DNA from: Adhaeribacter terrigena
GTDB lineage: Bacteria > Bacteroidota > Bacteroidia > Cytophagales > Hymenobacteraceae
DNA length: 64,000 nt
Reading direction: 5' to 3'
Assembly: GCF_016623615.1 (NCBI RefSeq)
Contig: NZ_JAEHFX010000003.1
Span: 528,020-592,019 of the forward strand
Positions within the stretch are counted from its first letter, which is position 1. Every line of letters starts with the position of its first letter. The notes beneath the pieces are model-generated. The model had not been told where the DNA came from. It did not search any database and saw only the letters and a program-made list of their open reading frames with translations. Below are positions 50,295 to 59,342 of the stretch, piece after piece. The position numbers were made by a program, and so were the translations under genes.

Positions 50295-52436
50295 TTATGC
50301 TGTTTTGGTTTTGCGGTTGAATACTGCGGTAGCCAGCCTGATCTTGAAGTAATCGTATTGTTCCTGGAGGTATTCGAATACATCTTTTAGTTTGGCATCG
50401 GCAGGCAGGGCTTTAATGGCAACTGCAATCGCGTTATATTCGGCCTGACTTAAATATTTGCCGATATTAATTTCATAGCCTTGCTCAAATAAGGTGGCCA
50501 GGTGCGAATAAATGGTTACCGGATTCAAATCCCGGGCCTTTGCAATCTCTTCCGGGCTAAGGCCTTGTTTATAGAGCTCAAAAGTGGCCAGATGGGTAGC
50601 GCCTTTTACTTTATTCCCTTGCTCGGTTTGCTCTGAAATAAAACGCGTGATCTCATTGATAAAGTCGTAGCCATAATTTTCGTACTTCACCATACCCACT
50701 CCGGACACAGATAGCATCGCTACCCGGTTGGTTGGTTTTTCAGCGGCCATTTCCAGCAAAGTATTATCGGAGAAAACCACGTACGGCGGCACGTTATGCT
50801 GATCGGCGATCTGTTTGCGGAGTTTGCGTAAGCGTTCGAATAAAGCATCTTTCTGCACTTCTTTCTTAGGCCGGGCACTTTTAATTCTTTCAGCGGGCTG
50901 TGAAGCTGCGGCAGCAGGCGCAAATTTTACCAGTGGCACTTTTTTATGTTGAAACAATACCGTTTCGCTGTTCGCATTCAGTTTCAGAGCATAATTCTGA
51001 TCGTAGGCAATTTCAAACAGACCAGCATTGAGCATCTGGTGCAGGTAGGTTTGCCATTCAAGAAAACCCAGGTCCTGACCGGCGCCAAACGTTTTGATCT
51101 TGTCGTAGCCTTTCGATAAGATATGCTGGTTACGGGAACCGCGCAGCACATCGATCACGGTACCGATCCGGGCTTCTTCTTTTAAGCGGGCAATGGCAGA
51201 AAGCGCCTTCTGGGCGTAAACCGTTCCATCGAAGGTAGAAGGTGGATTCCGGCAGATATCGCAGTTTTGGCATGCTTCGGCTTTGGTTTCCCCGAAATAC
51301 TGGAGCAGAATCTGGCGGCGGCAATGGGTAGCTTCGGCAAATTGCTGCATGCGCTCCAGTTTGGCCAGTTGCAATTCCGGTTCCTTGTCTTTGCCCTCGG
51401 TCAGCATGGTGCGCAAAGAAGCCACGTCGCCGTAGCTATAAAATAAAAGTGCTTCCGATTTGGCACCATCGCGGCCGGCGCGGCCAATTTCCTGGTAATA
51501 GCTTTCCAGGTTTTTGGGCAGGTTATAATGAATAACCCAGCGCACGTTCGACTTATCGATGCCCATCCCGAAAGCAATGGTAGCGCAAACGATCTGCACA
51601 TCGTCGCGCAGGAATTTTTCCTGGGCCGAAGCCCGTTTCTCGGCCGGGATCCCGGCGTGGTAATAAGTAGCTTTATAACCGGCGGATTGCAGTTTGGCTG
51701 CTAAATTTTCGGTGGCATTCCGGCTAAGACAATAAATGATGCCGGGTTGGTTAGGATGCTCATCCAGAAAACTGAGAATATGCTTGATGCGGTCACGGCC
51801 GGGTTTCACCTGCAAATAAATATTGGGCCGATCGAAGGAAGATACAAACGTTTGCGGCTCGTGCAGCATTAACTGCTGCAGAATATCCTGGCGGGTGAGT
51901 TTATCTGCGGTGGCCGTAAGCGCAATTACCGGCACTTCCGGAAACTGCTCTTTGATGTATTTCAGCTGGGTATATTCTGGGCGGAAATCGTGGCCCCAGG
52001 CTGAAATACAGTGCGCTTCATCGATGGCGAAAAGGTTGATCTGCAGGCGCTTCAGGAAAGTAAAAAAGCCACCCGAAAGCAGTTTTTCCGGCGAAACGTA
52101 TAGCATTTTCAGCTTGCCGTCGTAGCATTTGTTTTCAATAACTTCCTGCTCCTTCGAAGTTTGCGTGCTGTTGAGAAAATCGGCCGCAATGCCGTTTTCC
52201 CGCAGGGCTTCTACCTGATCTTTCATTAAGGCAATAAGCGGCGAAACCACCACGCAAATGCCCGGTTTAACCATGGCCGGCACCTGGTAGCAAAGCGATT
52301 TTCCACCGCCGGTGGGCATTAACACGAGCACATCCTGGTTTTGAAGCACGTTCCGGATAATATCTTCCTGCATCGGCCGGAAAGAATCGTAACCGAAATA
52401 ATCTTTTAAAACCTGCTTTGCCGCCCGAATTTCCAT
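50295..52436 (-). CDS. recQ: ATP-dependent DNA helicase RecQ
   Basis: 713 residues with full RecQ layout. Helicase motifs: 0 (FRPMQEDII), I (TGGGKSLCYQVP), II (DEAHCISAWGHDFRPEY), VI (QEIGRAGRDG). The RQC domain has zinc cysteines (HCRRQILLQYFGE to CQNCDICRNPP). The HRDC domain is at about 530-600 (LFERLRKLRKQIADQHNVPP). A C-terminal helix-turn-helix extension (about 615-690, ELYKQGLSPEEIAKARDLN) is as in many Bacteroidota RecQ proteins. Role: 3'-5' unwinding in recombination and fork repair. Convergent with the S8 protease. Confidence 0.96.
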   Translation of the reverse strand: MEIRAAKQVLKDYFGYDSFRPMQEDIIRNVLQNQDVLVLMPTGGGKSLCYQVPAMVKPGICVVVSPLIALMKDQVEALRENGIAADFLNSTQTSKEQEVIENKCYDGKLKMLYVSPEKLLSGGFFTFLKRLQINLFAIDEAHCISAWGHDFRPEYTQLKYIKEQFPEVPVIALTATADKLTRQDILQQLMLHEPQTFVSSFDRPNIYLQVKPGRDRIKHILSFLDEHPNQPGIIYCLSRNATENLAAKLQSAGYKATYYHAGIPAEKRASAQEKFLRDDVQIVCATIAFGMGIDKSNVRWVIHYNLPKNLESYYQEIGRAGRDGAKSEALLFYSYGDVASLRTMLTEGKDKEPELQLAKLERMQQFAEATHCRRQILLQYFGETKAEACQNCDICRNPPSTFDGTVYAQKALSAIARLKEEARIGTVIDVLRGSRNQHILSKGYDKIKTFGAGQDLGFLEWQTYLHQMLNAGLFEIAYDQNYALKLNANSETVLFQHKKVPLVKFAPAAAASQPAERIKSARPKKEVQKDALFERLRKLRKQIADQHNVPPYVVFSDNTLLEMAAEKPTNRVAMLSVSGVGMVKYENYGYDFINEITRFISEQTEQGNKVKGATHLATFELYKQGLSPEEIAKARDLNPVTIYSHLATLFEQGYEINIGKYLSQAEYNAIAVAIKALPADAKLKDVFEYLQEQYDYFKIRLATAVFNRKTKTA

Positions 52437-52501
52437 GCCCTGTTAAATTTTGTTAAAATTACGAAATTCCGGGAATAAAATGAAAAGGCAGTTTTTGTTC
52501 A

Positions 52502-52531
52502 GACTTTTTCTTGCCCAAATCATAGCGTTTT
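52502..52531 (+). repeat. 30-nt dispersed element upstream of the copper-binding protein
   Basis: GACTTTTT and, 19 nt on, CATAGCGTTTT, 78 nt before the ATG at 52609. Confidence 0.7.
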
Positions 52532-52608
52532 GGTGGCCCTCGTAAATTAAGGCAATCAACAATCCGAAATTGCTTTACGTAAAATTAGATTCACGTAAAC
52601 CTGAAACT

Positions 52609-52941
52609 ATGAAATCAGAAAAAACCAACAGTCTTGAACACGTACTGATAAAATGCATAACGGCCTGCGAAACCTGCGCCACTTTATGCCTGCAGGAAGA
52701 TGATGTAAAAATGATGGTCCGCTGCATTCAGCTGGACCGGGACTGCGCCGATATCTGTACGCTTACAGCGCGGTTTGTAGGCCGGAATTCGGAACATGCC
52801 AAGCACGTAATGAAAGAGTGCATTGAAATTTGCCGGGCCTGCGAAGAAGAATGCGCCAAACACGAACACGAGCATTGCCAGCATTGTGCCGCTATTTGCC
52901 GCGAATGCGCCCAGGCCTGCGAGATCTGGATGAAAGGTTAA
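52609..52941 (+). CDS. Four-helix-bundle copper-binding protein (Csp-like)
   Basis: 110 residues from the ATG at 52609; a longer frame would start with TTG at 52570. Sixteen cysteines are spaced along helices (KCITACETCATLC, CADIC, CIEICRACEEEC, HCQHCAAICRECAQAC), pointing into the bundle core, as in cytosolic copper-storage proteins of the Csp3 type. There is no Tat or Sec signal, so it is expected in the cytoplasm. A His-rich turn (KHEHEHCQH) at the bundle mouth may guide Cu(I). Function: copper(I) storage or detoxification, by family knowledge. Confidence 0.9.
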   Translation: MKSEKTNSLEHVLIKCITACETCATLCLQEDDVKMMVRCIQLDRDCADICTLTARFVGRNSEHAKHVMKECIEICRACEEECAKHEHEHCQHCAAICRECAQACEIWMKG

Positions 52942-52962
52942 GAATTAAGAAAGCACTTGCTG

Positions 52963-52992
52963 AAAACGCAATGCTTTTAGTATAAAAAACTG
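52963..52992 (-). repeat. 30-nt dispersed element (minus orientation)
   Basis: On minus: CAGTTTTTT and, 19 nt on, CATTGCGTTTT, a variant core, 21 nt past the copper-protein stop. Confidence 0.5.
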
Positions 52993-53000
52993 CTCATAAA

Positions 53001-53030
53001 AAAAAGCCCCGGATCGCTTCGGGGCTTTTT
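53001..53030. terminator. Bidirectional terminator
   Basis: AAAAAGCCCCG (53001-53011) pairs with CGGGGCTTTTT (53020-53030), between convergent genes. Confidence 0.85.
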
Positions 53031-53048
53031 AATTACGAACTTTGAATT

Positions 53049-53387
53049 TTAGCGGCCGGTGATCAGATCGATAATAGCTGTGATGATGGAAAGAATGATG
53101 CTGAAGATCAGCGCCCATAAGAACCCGTCTACCTGGAAACCGGGCACAATGGCTTCAGCCAGTAAAATGATCAGAGCATTAATGACCAGTAAAAATAGCC
53201 CAAGGGTTAAGAATGTAACCGGAATGGTTAAAAGCACGAGGATAGGACGGACAACCGCATTTAAAACGGCCAGCACCAAAGCCAGAATCAACGCGCTGCC
53301 AAAACCATCTACGTGCACACCCGGCAGAATATACGTAGATAGCATAACAGCTACCCCGGTAAGTAATAATTTAATGATAAAACCCAT
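53049..53387 (-). CDS. YvlD-type (phage holin 4_2 superfamily) membrane protein
   Basis: 112 residues with four predicted membrane helices (about 4-22, 29-46, 55-77, 87-108) and the family signature LNAVVRPILVLLTIPVTFLT. Despite the family name this is a chromosomal membrane protein common in Bacteroidota and Bacilli and not a lysis gene. Role unknown, with envelope stress proposed for YvlD-like members. It is monocistronic. Confidence 0.88.
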   Translation of the reverse strand: MGFIIKLLLTGVAVMLSTYILPGVHVDGFGSALILALVLAVLNAVVRPILVLLTIPVTFLTLGLFLLVINALIILLAEAIVPGFQVDGFLWALIFSIILSIITAIIDLITGR

Positions 53388-53496
53388 AGTTTTTCAGTTT
53401 TAGGTAAAATATAGAATATGGCCTATTTACTGAAATTCCAGGTATTTGTTTTCTATGATGAACTCAAATATTCTTATCTGGAATGAAATTAGGATT

Positions 53497-53536
53497 AAAA
53501 AGAAAACGGCCTAATCATGCAGGCCGTTTTCTTTTT
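53497..53536 (-). terminator. Terminator of the polyamine operon
   Basis: A 16-bp perfect stem, AAAAAGAAAACGGCCT (53497-53512) with 53521-53536, 8-nt loop, 17 nt past the agmatinase stop. Confidence 0.9.
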
Positions 53537-53553
53537 AAATAATATTCTGATTA

Positions 53554-54654
53554 TTACGCGTGCAGCATAGGCGCTTCGAGTTTTTTCTGCGAGACCGCCA
53601 TCCAGTTACACAACTTATAAAGCAGTCGCGCGCCTACGTTTCCGTTCCATTCGCTTTCGCCCGGCGCCACTTCCACCAGGTCGAAACCGATAATTTCTCG
53701 CCCGGAACGCACCAGCGCTTTAATTAAATAAATAGCCTGGTCAAATTCCAAACCACCCGGAACCGGTGTGCCCGTGCCCGGACAAAGCTTCGGATCCATA
53801 CCGTCGATATCGAAACTGATGTACACTTTCTGCGGAAGCTGCGCAACGATCTTTTTACACTGTTTCTTCCAGGACTTGCCATCGTTCATGCCTTCTTTCA
53901 GAAAGAAATCGTAGAAAATAGCCACGCGTCCGTTCGATTGTTCGGCAAGTTCAGCTTCCGATTGCGCCAGATCGCGAATACCTACCTGTACAATTTTCTT
54001 CATCTGCGGAATTTTCAGGGCATTGAACATGATCGAAGCATGCGAATATTCAAAGCCTTCGTAAGCATCACGCAGGTCGCAGTGCGCATCGATGTGCAGA
54101 ATGCCGTATTCTTCGTGTACTTCTCCTAAGGCCTGCATAAAGCCAAGCGGGGTGCTGTGGTCGCCGCCCAGCAAGCCTACCATTTTGCCTTTTTTCAGGT
54201 AAGCCAGGCTGTGTGCTTTCAGCCAGTCGGCCAGCGCTTTGCCTTTTTCATTGATAACCCCTACCATTTTTTTATAGTCGGTATTATCATCTTTCGGGCT
54301 GCCGGCTTCCAGCCAGTTTATGTATTTCTCGGCCTGCTCCCGGTACATGGTGCTGTCGTTCTTCCAGTCTTCTGAAATGTCTTCCATCCAGATCCCAAGC
54401 TGCCAGGCATCCTTAATTTCCGGATCGAAAAGATCGAGTTGCGGGGATGCGTCTTTCACCGCCTGCGGACCATCGGCGGTGCCGGCGCTGTAAGAAACGG
54501 TAACTTCCCAGGGAACCGGAATAATTACTACTTCTGCATCATTCTCATCGAAGGGCAAACCGAATAAACCGGCATTGCTATCGCCCACGCCGTTAAAATC
54601 GAAATTTGCGATCTTGTCTTTTTTACTCATTTTCGATACCGTTTTGGCAGCCAT
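53554..54654 (-). CDS. speB: Agmatinase-family ureohydrolase
   Basis: 366 residues, arginase/agmatinase fold. Mn-binding motifs: LLGGDHSTPLG (His), HIDAHCDLRD (Asp-x-His-x-Asp) and SFDIDGMDP (Asp-x-Asp). The length, about 60 residues more than canonical SpeB, reflects an N-terminal extension and an insertion (about 100-150). The start codon follows the stop of the SpeD-SpeE fusion by one base, so the two are translationally coupled. Agmatinase (agmatine to putrescine plus urea) fits that context better than arginase or formimidoylglutamase. The last is the main alternative because hutU is in this genome, but it is 48 kb away. Confidence 0.85.
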   Translation of the reverse strand: MAAKTVSKMSKKDKIANFDFNGVGDSNAGLFGLPFDENDAEVVIIPVPWEVTVSYSAGTADGPQAVKDASPQLDLFDPEIKDAWQLGIWMEDISEDWKNDSTMYREQAEKYINWLEAGSPKDDNTDYKKMVGVINEKGKALADWLKAHSLAYLKKGKMVGLLGGDHSTPLGFMQALGEVHEEYGILHIDAHCDLRDAYEGFEYSHASIMFNALKIPQMKKIVQVGIRDLAQSEAELAEQSNGRVAIFYDFFLKEGMNDGKSWKKQCKKIVAQLPQKVYISFDIDGMDPKLCPGTGTPVPGGLEFDQAIYLIKALVRSGREIIGFDLVEVAPGESEWNGNVGARLLYKLCNWMAVSQKKLEAPMLHA

Positions 54655-54655
54655 T

Positions 54656-55939
54656 TTACTTCAGTTTTAAAAGTTGTTTCACGAAATTAGGCAAGGCAAA
54701 AGCTGCTGCATGAATATCTTCGTTGTAATATTTCAGGTCGTTTTTGCGGGAGAATGCAGCTGCCGTTTCACGGTCAAAAACTAACGGTTGGGCGTTGCCT
54801 TTGCTTGAGAAAGAGAAGCTCCAGGTCCCGGTTGGGTAGGTTGGAATAGCAGCTAAGTAGCAAGAAACTTTATCGGCGCCGAAAATACCACGGTAGCAAT
54901 CATAGATCTCGGCAAAAACGTTTGCATTGAAACGCGGCGATTCGCTTTGGGTTACCATTATTCCGTCTTCGGTCAGGCAGCGGTAAACTTCTTTGTAGAA
55001 TTCCGCTGTAAATAAACCTTCGCCCGGGCCAACCGGATCGGCTGAATCAACAATGATCAGGTCGAAAGCGCTATCGGCACATTCTTGGATGTATTTGATA
55101 CCGTCTTCGATTAATAACTTCAGTTTCGGATGATCGAAAGCAACCGCTGTTTCCGGTAAATGCAGTTTGCAGGCTTCGATCACCAACGCATCGATCTCCA
55201 CCAGCACCACTTCTTCCAGCTCCGGGTGGCGCAGTAATTCGCGTACTGTTCCGCCGTCGCCGCCGCCAATTACCAACGCGCGTTTTACGCGACCGTGGCT
55301 CAGCATCGGTACGTGGGTGATCATTTCGTGGTACACGTATTCGTCTTTCTGCGTGCACATTACCATGCCGTCCAACGTTAGCATGTTGCCATAAGCCTGC
55401 GTAGCAAAAACTTCCACTTTCTGATAAGGCGATTCTTTCTTATAAAGCTGGCCGTCGTGTTTCAAAGAAAGCGCAATATTTTCGTCGCGCTCGGTAAACC
55501 ATACATCGCGGGTAAATTTCACCGGATGATCGTAAGGCTTGGCTCCCACGTTGCGAAGGGCATCTACGTTAAAATCTTTCCGGTCTAATAAACCCATCTG
55601 GCCGCGACGGCACTCCATAGAAGAACCGTGGCTGGCTTTAAAGGCTTTTTCGAGGAACTGGTAAGAAACCCACGGATTTACGGAATCGCCGCAGGTAAAA
55701 AGGTCTACGGCGGCATAACCGAATTCCGGCCAGGTATGGATTGCTAAATGGCTTTCCTGGATCACAACCACGCCCGAAACGCCGTAAGGTGAAAAATGAT
55801 GGAACGTGCTGTTGATCACAGTAGCACCGGCCGTTTCGGCGGCTTCTACCATACTCTTTTCAATGTGCACCACATCATTCATCAATTCCGGAGAACAGTT
55901 ATAGAACTCCACCAAAATATGTCTGCCTAAAGCTTCCAT
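54656..55939 (-). CDS. Fused S-adenosylmethionine decarboxylase / spermidine synthase (SpeD-SpeE)
   Basis: 427 residues from the ATG at 55939 (TTG at 55945 is also in frame). The N-terminal SpeD (about 1-125) has the self-cleavage Ser63 in [11 protein letters not shown], His68, and Cys83 in LFTCGD, all needed to make the pyruvoyl enzyme. The C-terminal SpeE (about 140-427) has [18 protein letters not shown], the AdoMet-type motif [15 protein letters not shown] and [15 protein letters not shown] with the catalytic Asp. One chain thus makes decarboxylated AdoMet and uses it to turn putrescine into spermidine. It is the first gene of a two-gene operon with agmatinase. Confidence 0.93.
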   Translation of the reverse strand: MEALGRHILVEFYNCSPELMNDVVHIEKSMVEAAETAGATVINSTFHHFSPYGVSGVVVIQESHLAIHTWPEFGYAAVDLFTCGDSVNPWVSYQFLEKAFKASHGSSMECRRGQMGLLDRKDFNVDALRNVGAKPYDHPVKFTRDVWFTERDENIALSLKHDGQLYKKESPYQKVEVFATQAYGNMLTLDGMVMCTQKDEYVYHEMITHVPMLSHGRVKRALVIGGGDGGTVRELLRHPELEEVVLVEIDALVIEACKLHLPETAVAFDHPKLKLLIEDGIKYIQECADSAFDLIIVDSADPVGPGEGLFTAEFYKEVYRCLTEDGIMVTQSESPRFNANVFAEIYDCYRGIFGADKVSCYLAAIPTYPTGTWSFSFSSKGNAQPLVFDRETAAAFSRKNDLKYYNEDIHAAAFALPNFVKQLLKLK

Positions 55940-56042
55940 TCGCAATATGTTTGTTAAGATCCGTAGCGGATATAGTTAATAAAAGAACGCAAAAAAACGA
56001 AATATAAGCCGATTATCAAAAAAACCATTTACGGGCCTTAGG

Positions 56043-56072
56043 AAAACGGTAGGCTTTTGGCGGTAAAAACTT
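56043..56072 (-). repeat. 30-nt dispersed element upstream of the polyamine operon
   Basis: On minus: AAGTTTTT and, 19 nt on, CCTACCGTTTT, about 100 nt before the SpeD-SpeE start. Confidence 0.6.
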
Positions 56073-56104
56073 AGCTTTCAGGGCTGAAGGGGATTGGCAG
56101 CTTT

Positions 56105-56920
56105 TCATATTTTTTCAGTCTGCACCTGGTAATATACTTTCTCAAAAGCCGGCAAATGCTGAAAAAGGTCGTAATGTTCAACGGCTTCTTTAATTTCCGG
56201 CAACAACCCGAACTCATTTAAATGGTAGATGAGAAACAATTCCGAATCGGATAAATTGGTTTTCATAATCAGGCTGTAATAATCGCTTTCGTCGTCGGCA
56301 TCCTGCCGGAACCGCTCGATCATATTCAGCAGCACCGTTAAATTGCGCAGATAGGGGTTCAGGCTGCTTTCGTAAAACCGGAAATGGTAGGTAAAATAGT
56401 CGCGAAAGTAGGCGTACAGCAGTTTTTCGGTGCGTTGTTCTTTTGGCAGCAAACGCACTTTGCCAATGTAGGAACTCAGTACTTTTTCTTTGAAGAATAT
56501 AAAGAAGTTTGTTCCGTTCCAGGGTGCCTGGTTAATATCATAGGCAGAAAGTTTCCCTACAATGTCGTTGTGTTGCACTAAAAAACTGATGAAAAGCGTG
56601 GAGAAACTTTGCTGCTGATAAATGCGCTGGGTTTTATGCAGTTCGGTGCGCTGCAGCTGAAATTCGCGTTTCTGGTAAAGCAGCGTGGCAAAAAACAAGA
56701 AAACGCCGGCCAACGCCCAGAGCGAACCTACTATGCCGCCAATAAATTCGCCGTACTGCCCAAACCTTATTCCCAGTTCTTCCGGCGATTTGCCTTCTAC
56801 CCGGCCAAACAGATTGAACTGCTGCACACCCCAGACCAGTATAATAATGCCCATTAAAATGAGGGCATAACCAAAGACTTCGAATGTACTTATATTGTTC
56901 TTCTGGATTTTGAAACGCAT
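56105..56920 (-). CDS. Putative phage abortive infection (AbiC-like) membrane protein
   Basis: 271 residues. Two membrane helices lie near the N-terminus (VFGYALILMGIIILVWGV and GGIVGSLWALAGVFLFFATL), then a cytoplasmic helical domain with QQQSFSTLFISFLVQHNDIV and YFRDYFTYHFRFYESS. This order matches the putative AbiC (putAbiC) family. Family knowledge: AbiC aborts lytic phage growth in lactococci. Most bacterial homologues are untested. It stands alone between the polyamine and chemotaxis operons, not in a visible defence island. Confidence 0.7.
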   Translation of the reverse strand: MRFKIQKNNISTFEVFGYALILMGIIILVWGVQQFNLFGRVEGKSPEELGIRFGQYGEFIGGIVGSLWALAGVFLFFATLLYQKREFQLQRTELHKTQRIYQQQSFSTLFISFLVQHNDIVGKLSAYDINQAPWNGTNFFIFFKEKVLSSYIGKVRLLPKEQRTEKLLYAYFRDYFTYHFRFYESSLNPYLRNLTVLLNMIERFRQDADDESDYYSLIMKTNLSDSELFLIYHLNEFGLLPEIKEAVEHYDLFQHLPAFEKVYYQVQTEKI

Positions 56921-56967
56921 CCGGCAAGCTTTAAAACTGAGTACCGGTTTGTACGCTGAAAATTAAA

Positions 56968-56997
56968 AAAACGCTATGTATTTTACCTTAAAAAGTC
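56968..56997 (-). repeat. 30-nt dispersed element upstream of the AbiC-like gene
   Basis: On minus: GACTTTTT and, 19 nt on, CATAGCGTTTT, 48 nt before the ATG. It also lies just after the cheC stop. Confidence 0.7.
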
Positions 56998-57017
56998 TTT
57001 AACAAACTGTAATCCTT

Positions 57018-57653
57018 TTATTGCTGGTTATTTTCTTCCAGGAAGCTATAAGAACGGATTATGTCCAGAATTTTAATAAAGGTGTTGGTATCGAAAAAGA
57101 TCATGAGCGGCAATTCAACCACTTTCGTAAAATTGGTAAACTGCGTGATCACGGTAAAAACCATGGGCTGAAACAGCGGGTGGTGCGCCAAGATATCTTT
57201 AAGCGAATCGGCAATTTTGCCTTTGGGCGCTACCGGCGGTGAACCGTATATATTGGCTTTCAGGATATTGGCCAGCTGGGTAACCAAAGCGCCGGTAATA
57301 ATATTGCTGATCTCCAGCAATAAAGATTCCTGCATATCAGAAAGTTCGCCCTCGTATTTATATTCAACTTTCAGGCAGACTTCGCTTAACCTTTCGATCT
57401 GGTTACCCGAGAAAAGCATCAGCGTAGAGCCGTTAAAATCGCCTTTAATATCCGACTGAATGATCACGTGCGTATTTTCATAGTCCGTGACCAGCTTCAG
57501 GATCTCTTTCGGATCGGTTAATTGTAAGTCCGGAACTTTCAGGAGCACAATGTCCTTGGCAATAACTGCAAACGAATCTGCAGCCCGGGCCAGGCCAATG
57601 TTCAGGATTTCTTTAATAATGTCTTTTTCCAGCTCAGATACTTGAAGTTCCAT
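57018..57653 (-). CDS. cheC: CheC-type CheY-P phosphatase
   Basis: 211 residues. Two CheC phosphatase signatures are present: DIIKEILNIGLARAADSFA (acid-x3-Asn, about 11-29) and LLLEISNIITGALVTQLAN (about 110-128), each offering the Glu-Asn pair that dephosphorylates CheY-P. Last gene of the chemotaxis operon, 51 nt after cheA. A CheC-type phosphatase next to CheY is expected where CheZ is absent. No CheD is seen. Confidence 0.82.
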   Translation of the reverse strand: MELQVSELEKDIIKEILNIGLARAADSFAVIAKDIVLLKVPDLQLTDPKEILKLVTDYENTHVIIQSDIKGDFNGSTLMLFSGNQIERLSEVCLKVEYKYEGELSDMQESLLLEISNIITGALVTQLANILKANIYGSPPVAPKGKIADSLKDILAHHPLFQPMVFTVITQFTNFTKVVELPLMIFFDTNTFIKILDIIRSYSFLEENNQQ

Positions 57654-57704
57654 GGATCTTACTTTTTAATAAAACAAATACCGCTTATGCTGCCGGCCAC
57701 TTTC

Positions 57705-59342
57705 CTAACGCTTCGAAATAAAGTAACGGGTTATAGCCGGCACATCGAGCACCAGACACACTTTACCCGTTCCTAACAATGTAACGCCCCCGTAAATATC
57801 AATATTATCTACCGGTTTATTTAAAGGCTTGATCACAATATCCTGCTGACGCAACAGCTTATCAACAATCAGACCTAATTTCCGGTTATTATACGTTACA
57901 ATTATAATATTTTGCTCAGTGCCTTTCAGCACCCTTTTATCTCCCAGCCGCATCTGTCCCTCCGGTGCATTCAGCAATTCGTCGAGGTAGATCACGCTGA
58001 TGGTTTCATTCATAATTTCGGCTACCAGCATATCTCCAACCTCGTGCAGCTGATGATTCTGCAAAGCCACCACCGAATCCGTATGCATCAGCGGGATGGC
58101 AAAAAAACCGCCGGCTACTTCAAATAGCAGCGCACCCTTCACGGCAATGGAAGTTGGCAAATGCAACGTAAACGTGGTGCCCACTCCTATTTCAGATTCC
58201 ACCCGCAGCCGGCCGCCAATAGAATCTATCGCATTTTTTACTACGTCCAGACCTACACCCCGACCAGAAAATTCGGTAATTTCTTTTGCCAGCGAAAAAC
58301 CCGGTTCGAAAATATAAGAAAGAATTTCCGATTCACGCAGGTCGTTCACCACATCGGAGGTTAAAAATCCGCGCTGCACAATGGCCTTTTTCATATCGTT
58401 CAGGTCAATGCCTTTCCCATCATCGCGCAGTTTTATATTCACCATATCGCGGTCGTTCTGCGCCGAAAGCCATACGTTTCCTTCCGCTTCTTTCCCTATT
58501 TTAACCCGTTCCTCAGCCGGTTCAATGCCATGGGTAATGGCGTTCCGCACCAGGTGCAAGAGCGAATCGGTAATGATCTGCAGAATGTTCCGGTCAATCT
58601 GAATATCCTGGCCAGTAATTTCCAGGTGGATCTGTTTTTTTTCCGCAACGGCAATATCCCGCACGATCCGCGGGAATTTATTGAACAGCGTGCCCACATT
58701 TACCAGCCGCGCATCCATCACACTGAACTGCAGCTCTTCGGTAATCCGGTACAAATGCGAACTCACCACAGCCAGATCCGGGTTTTCAATTTCCTTACTC
58801 AACGATAAGATCCGGTCGCGGTCAATGATCAGCTCGCCTACCAGGTTCATCATATGGTCCAGCTTTTTGATCTGGATATAAATAAGGTCTGAGAGTGATA
58901 AGTTTTTAGCCGTGTAATCACGCTGCACTTTGTCCACTTCCAGGGCGGTACTATCCGGGGCTTCTACGATCAGGTCAAGATTGCGGAGAAGTACCTGGTT
59001 GTCTGCTTCTTTGTAATTCGGGTTATCTAAGTTGGTGATCATTTCACCCAGCATATCCACGCCGTCGAAAAGCACCGTAACCACTTCGTCGCTAAAATTC
59101 AGCTCCTTATTCCGGATCAGGCCAAAAGCCGTTTCCAGTTTATGCGAGAGGTCCGAAATATTAATAAAACCGATGGCCTTGGCATTTGCCTTCAGGTTAT
59201 GAAGCAAACGGAAGATCTCGGCCAGCAGCTTTTCATCCTTCGGCGATTTCTCGAGCTCGCTGATGTGGCGGCTGAGAGCGTCGTAGTATTCCAGCGCTTC
59301 TGCTACAAATATTTCCCGATATTCCTGTTCTCTCGATTTCAT
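57705..59342 (-). CDS. cheA: Chemotaxis histidine kinase CheA (compact, no P2 domain)
   Basis: 545 residues, shorter than the usual 650 or more. P1 (about 1-120) has phospho-His48 in RLLHNLKANAKAIGF. P3 dimerisation (about 148-205) follows after a short linker, so the CheY/CheB-docking P2 domain is missing. P4 has the N box LVRNAITHGIE, DDGKGID and FSGRGVGLDVV. P5 is CheW-like (about 405-540). Its ATG overlaps the cheB stop as TAATG. Without P2, CheY must dock directly on P1, as in some minimal CheA proteins. Confidence 0.93.
   Translation of the reverse strand: MKSREQEYREIFVAEALEYYDALSRHISELEKSPKDEKLLAEIFRLLHNLKANAKAIGFINISDLSHKLETAFGLIRNKELNFSDEVVTVLFDGVDMLGEMITNLDNPNYKEADNQVLLRNLDLIVEAPDSTALEVDKVQRDYTAKNLSLSDLIYIQIKKLDHMMNLVGELIIDRDRILSLSKEIENPDLAVVSSHLYRITEELQFSVMDARLVNVGTLFNKFPRIVRDIAVAEKKQIHLEITGQDIQIDRNILQIITDSLLHLVRNAITHGIEPAEERVKIGKEAEGNVWLSAQNDRDMVNIKLRDDGKGIDLNDMKKAIVQRGFLTSDVVNDLRESEILSYIFEPGFSLAKEITEFSGRGVGLDVVKNAIDSIGGRLRVESEIGVGTTFTLHLPTSIAVKGALLFEVAGGFFAIPLMHTDSVVALQNHQLHEVGDMLVAEIMNETISVIYLDELLNAPEGQMRLGDKRVLKGTEQNIIIVTYNNRKLGLIVDKLLRQQDIVIKPLNKPVDNIDIYGGVTLLGTGKVCLVLDVPAITRYFISKR

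Noticed and set aside
53049..53387. Phage holin as evidence of a prophage
   Set aside because: The protein is YvlD-like, a chromosomal family. No other phage gene is present.
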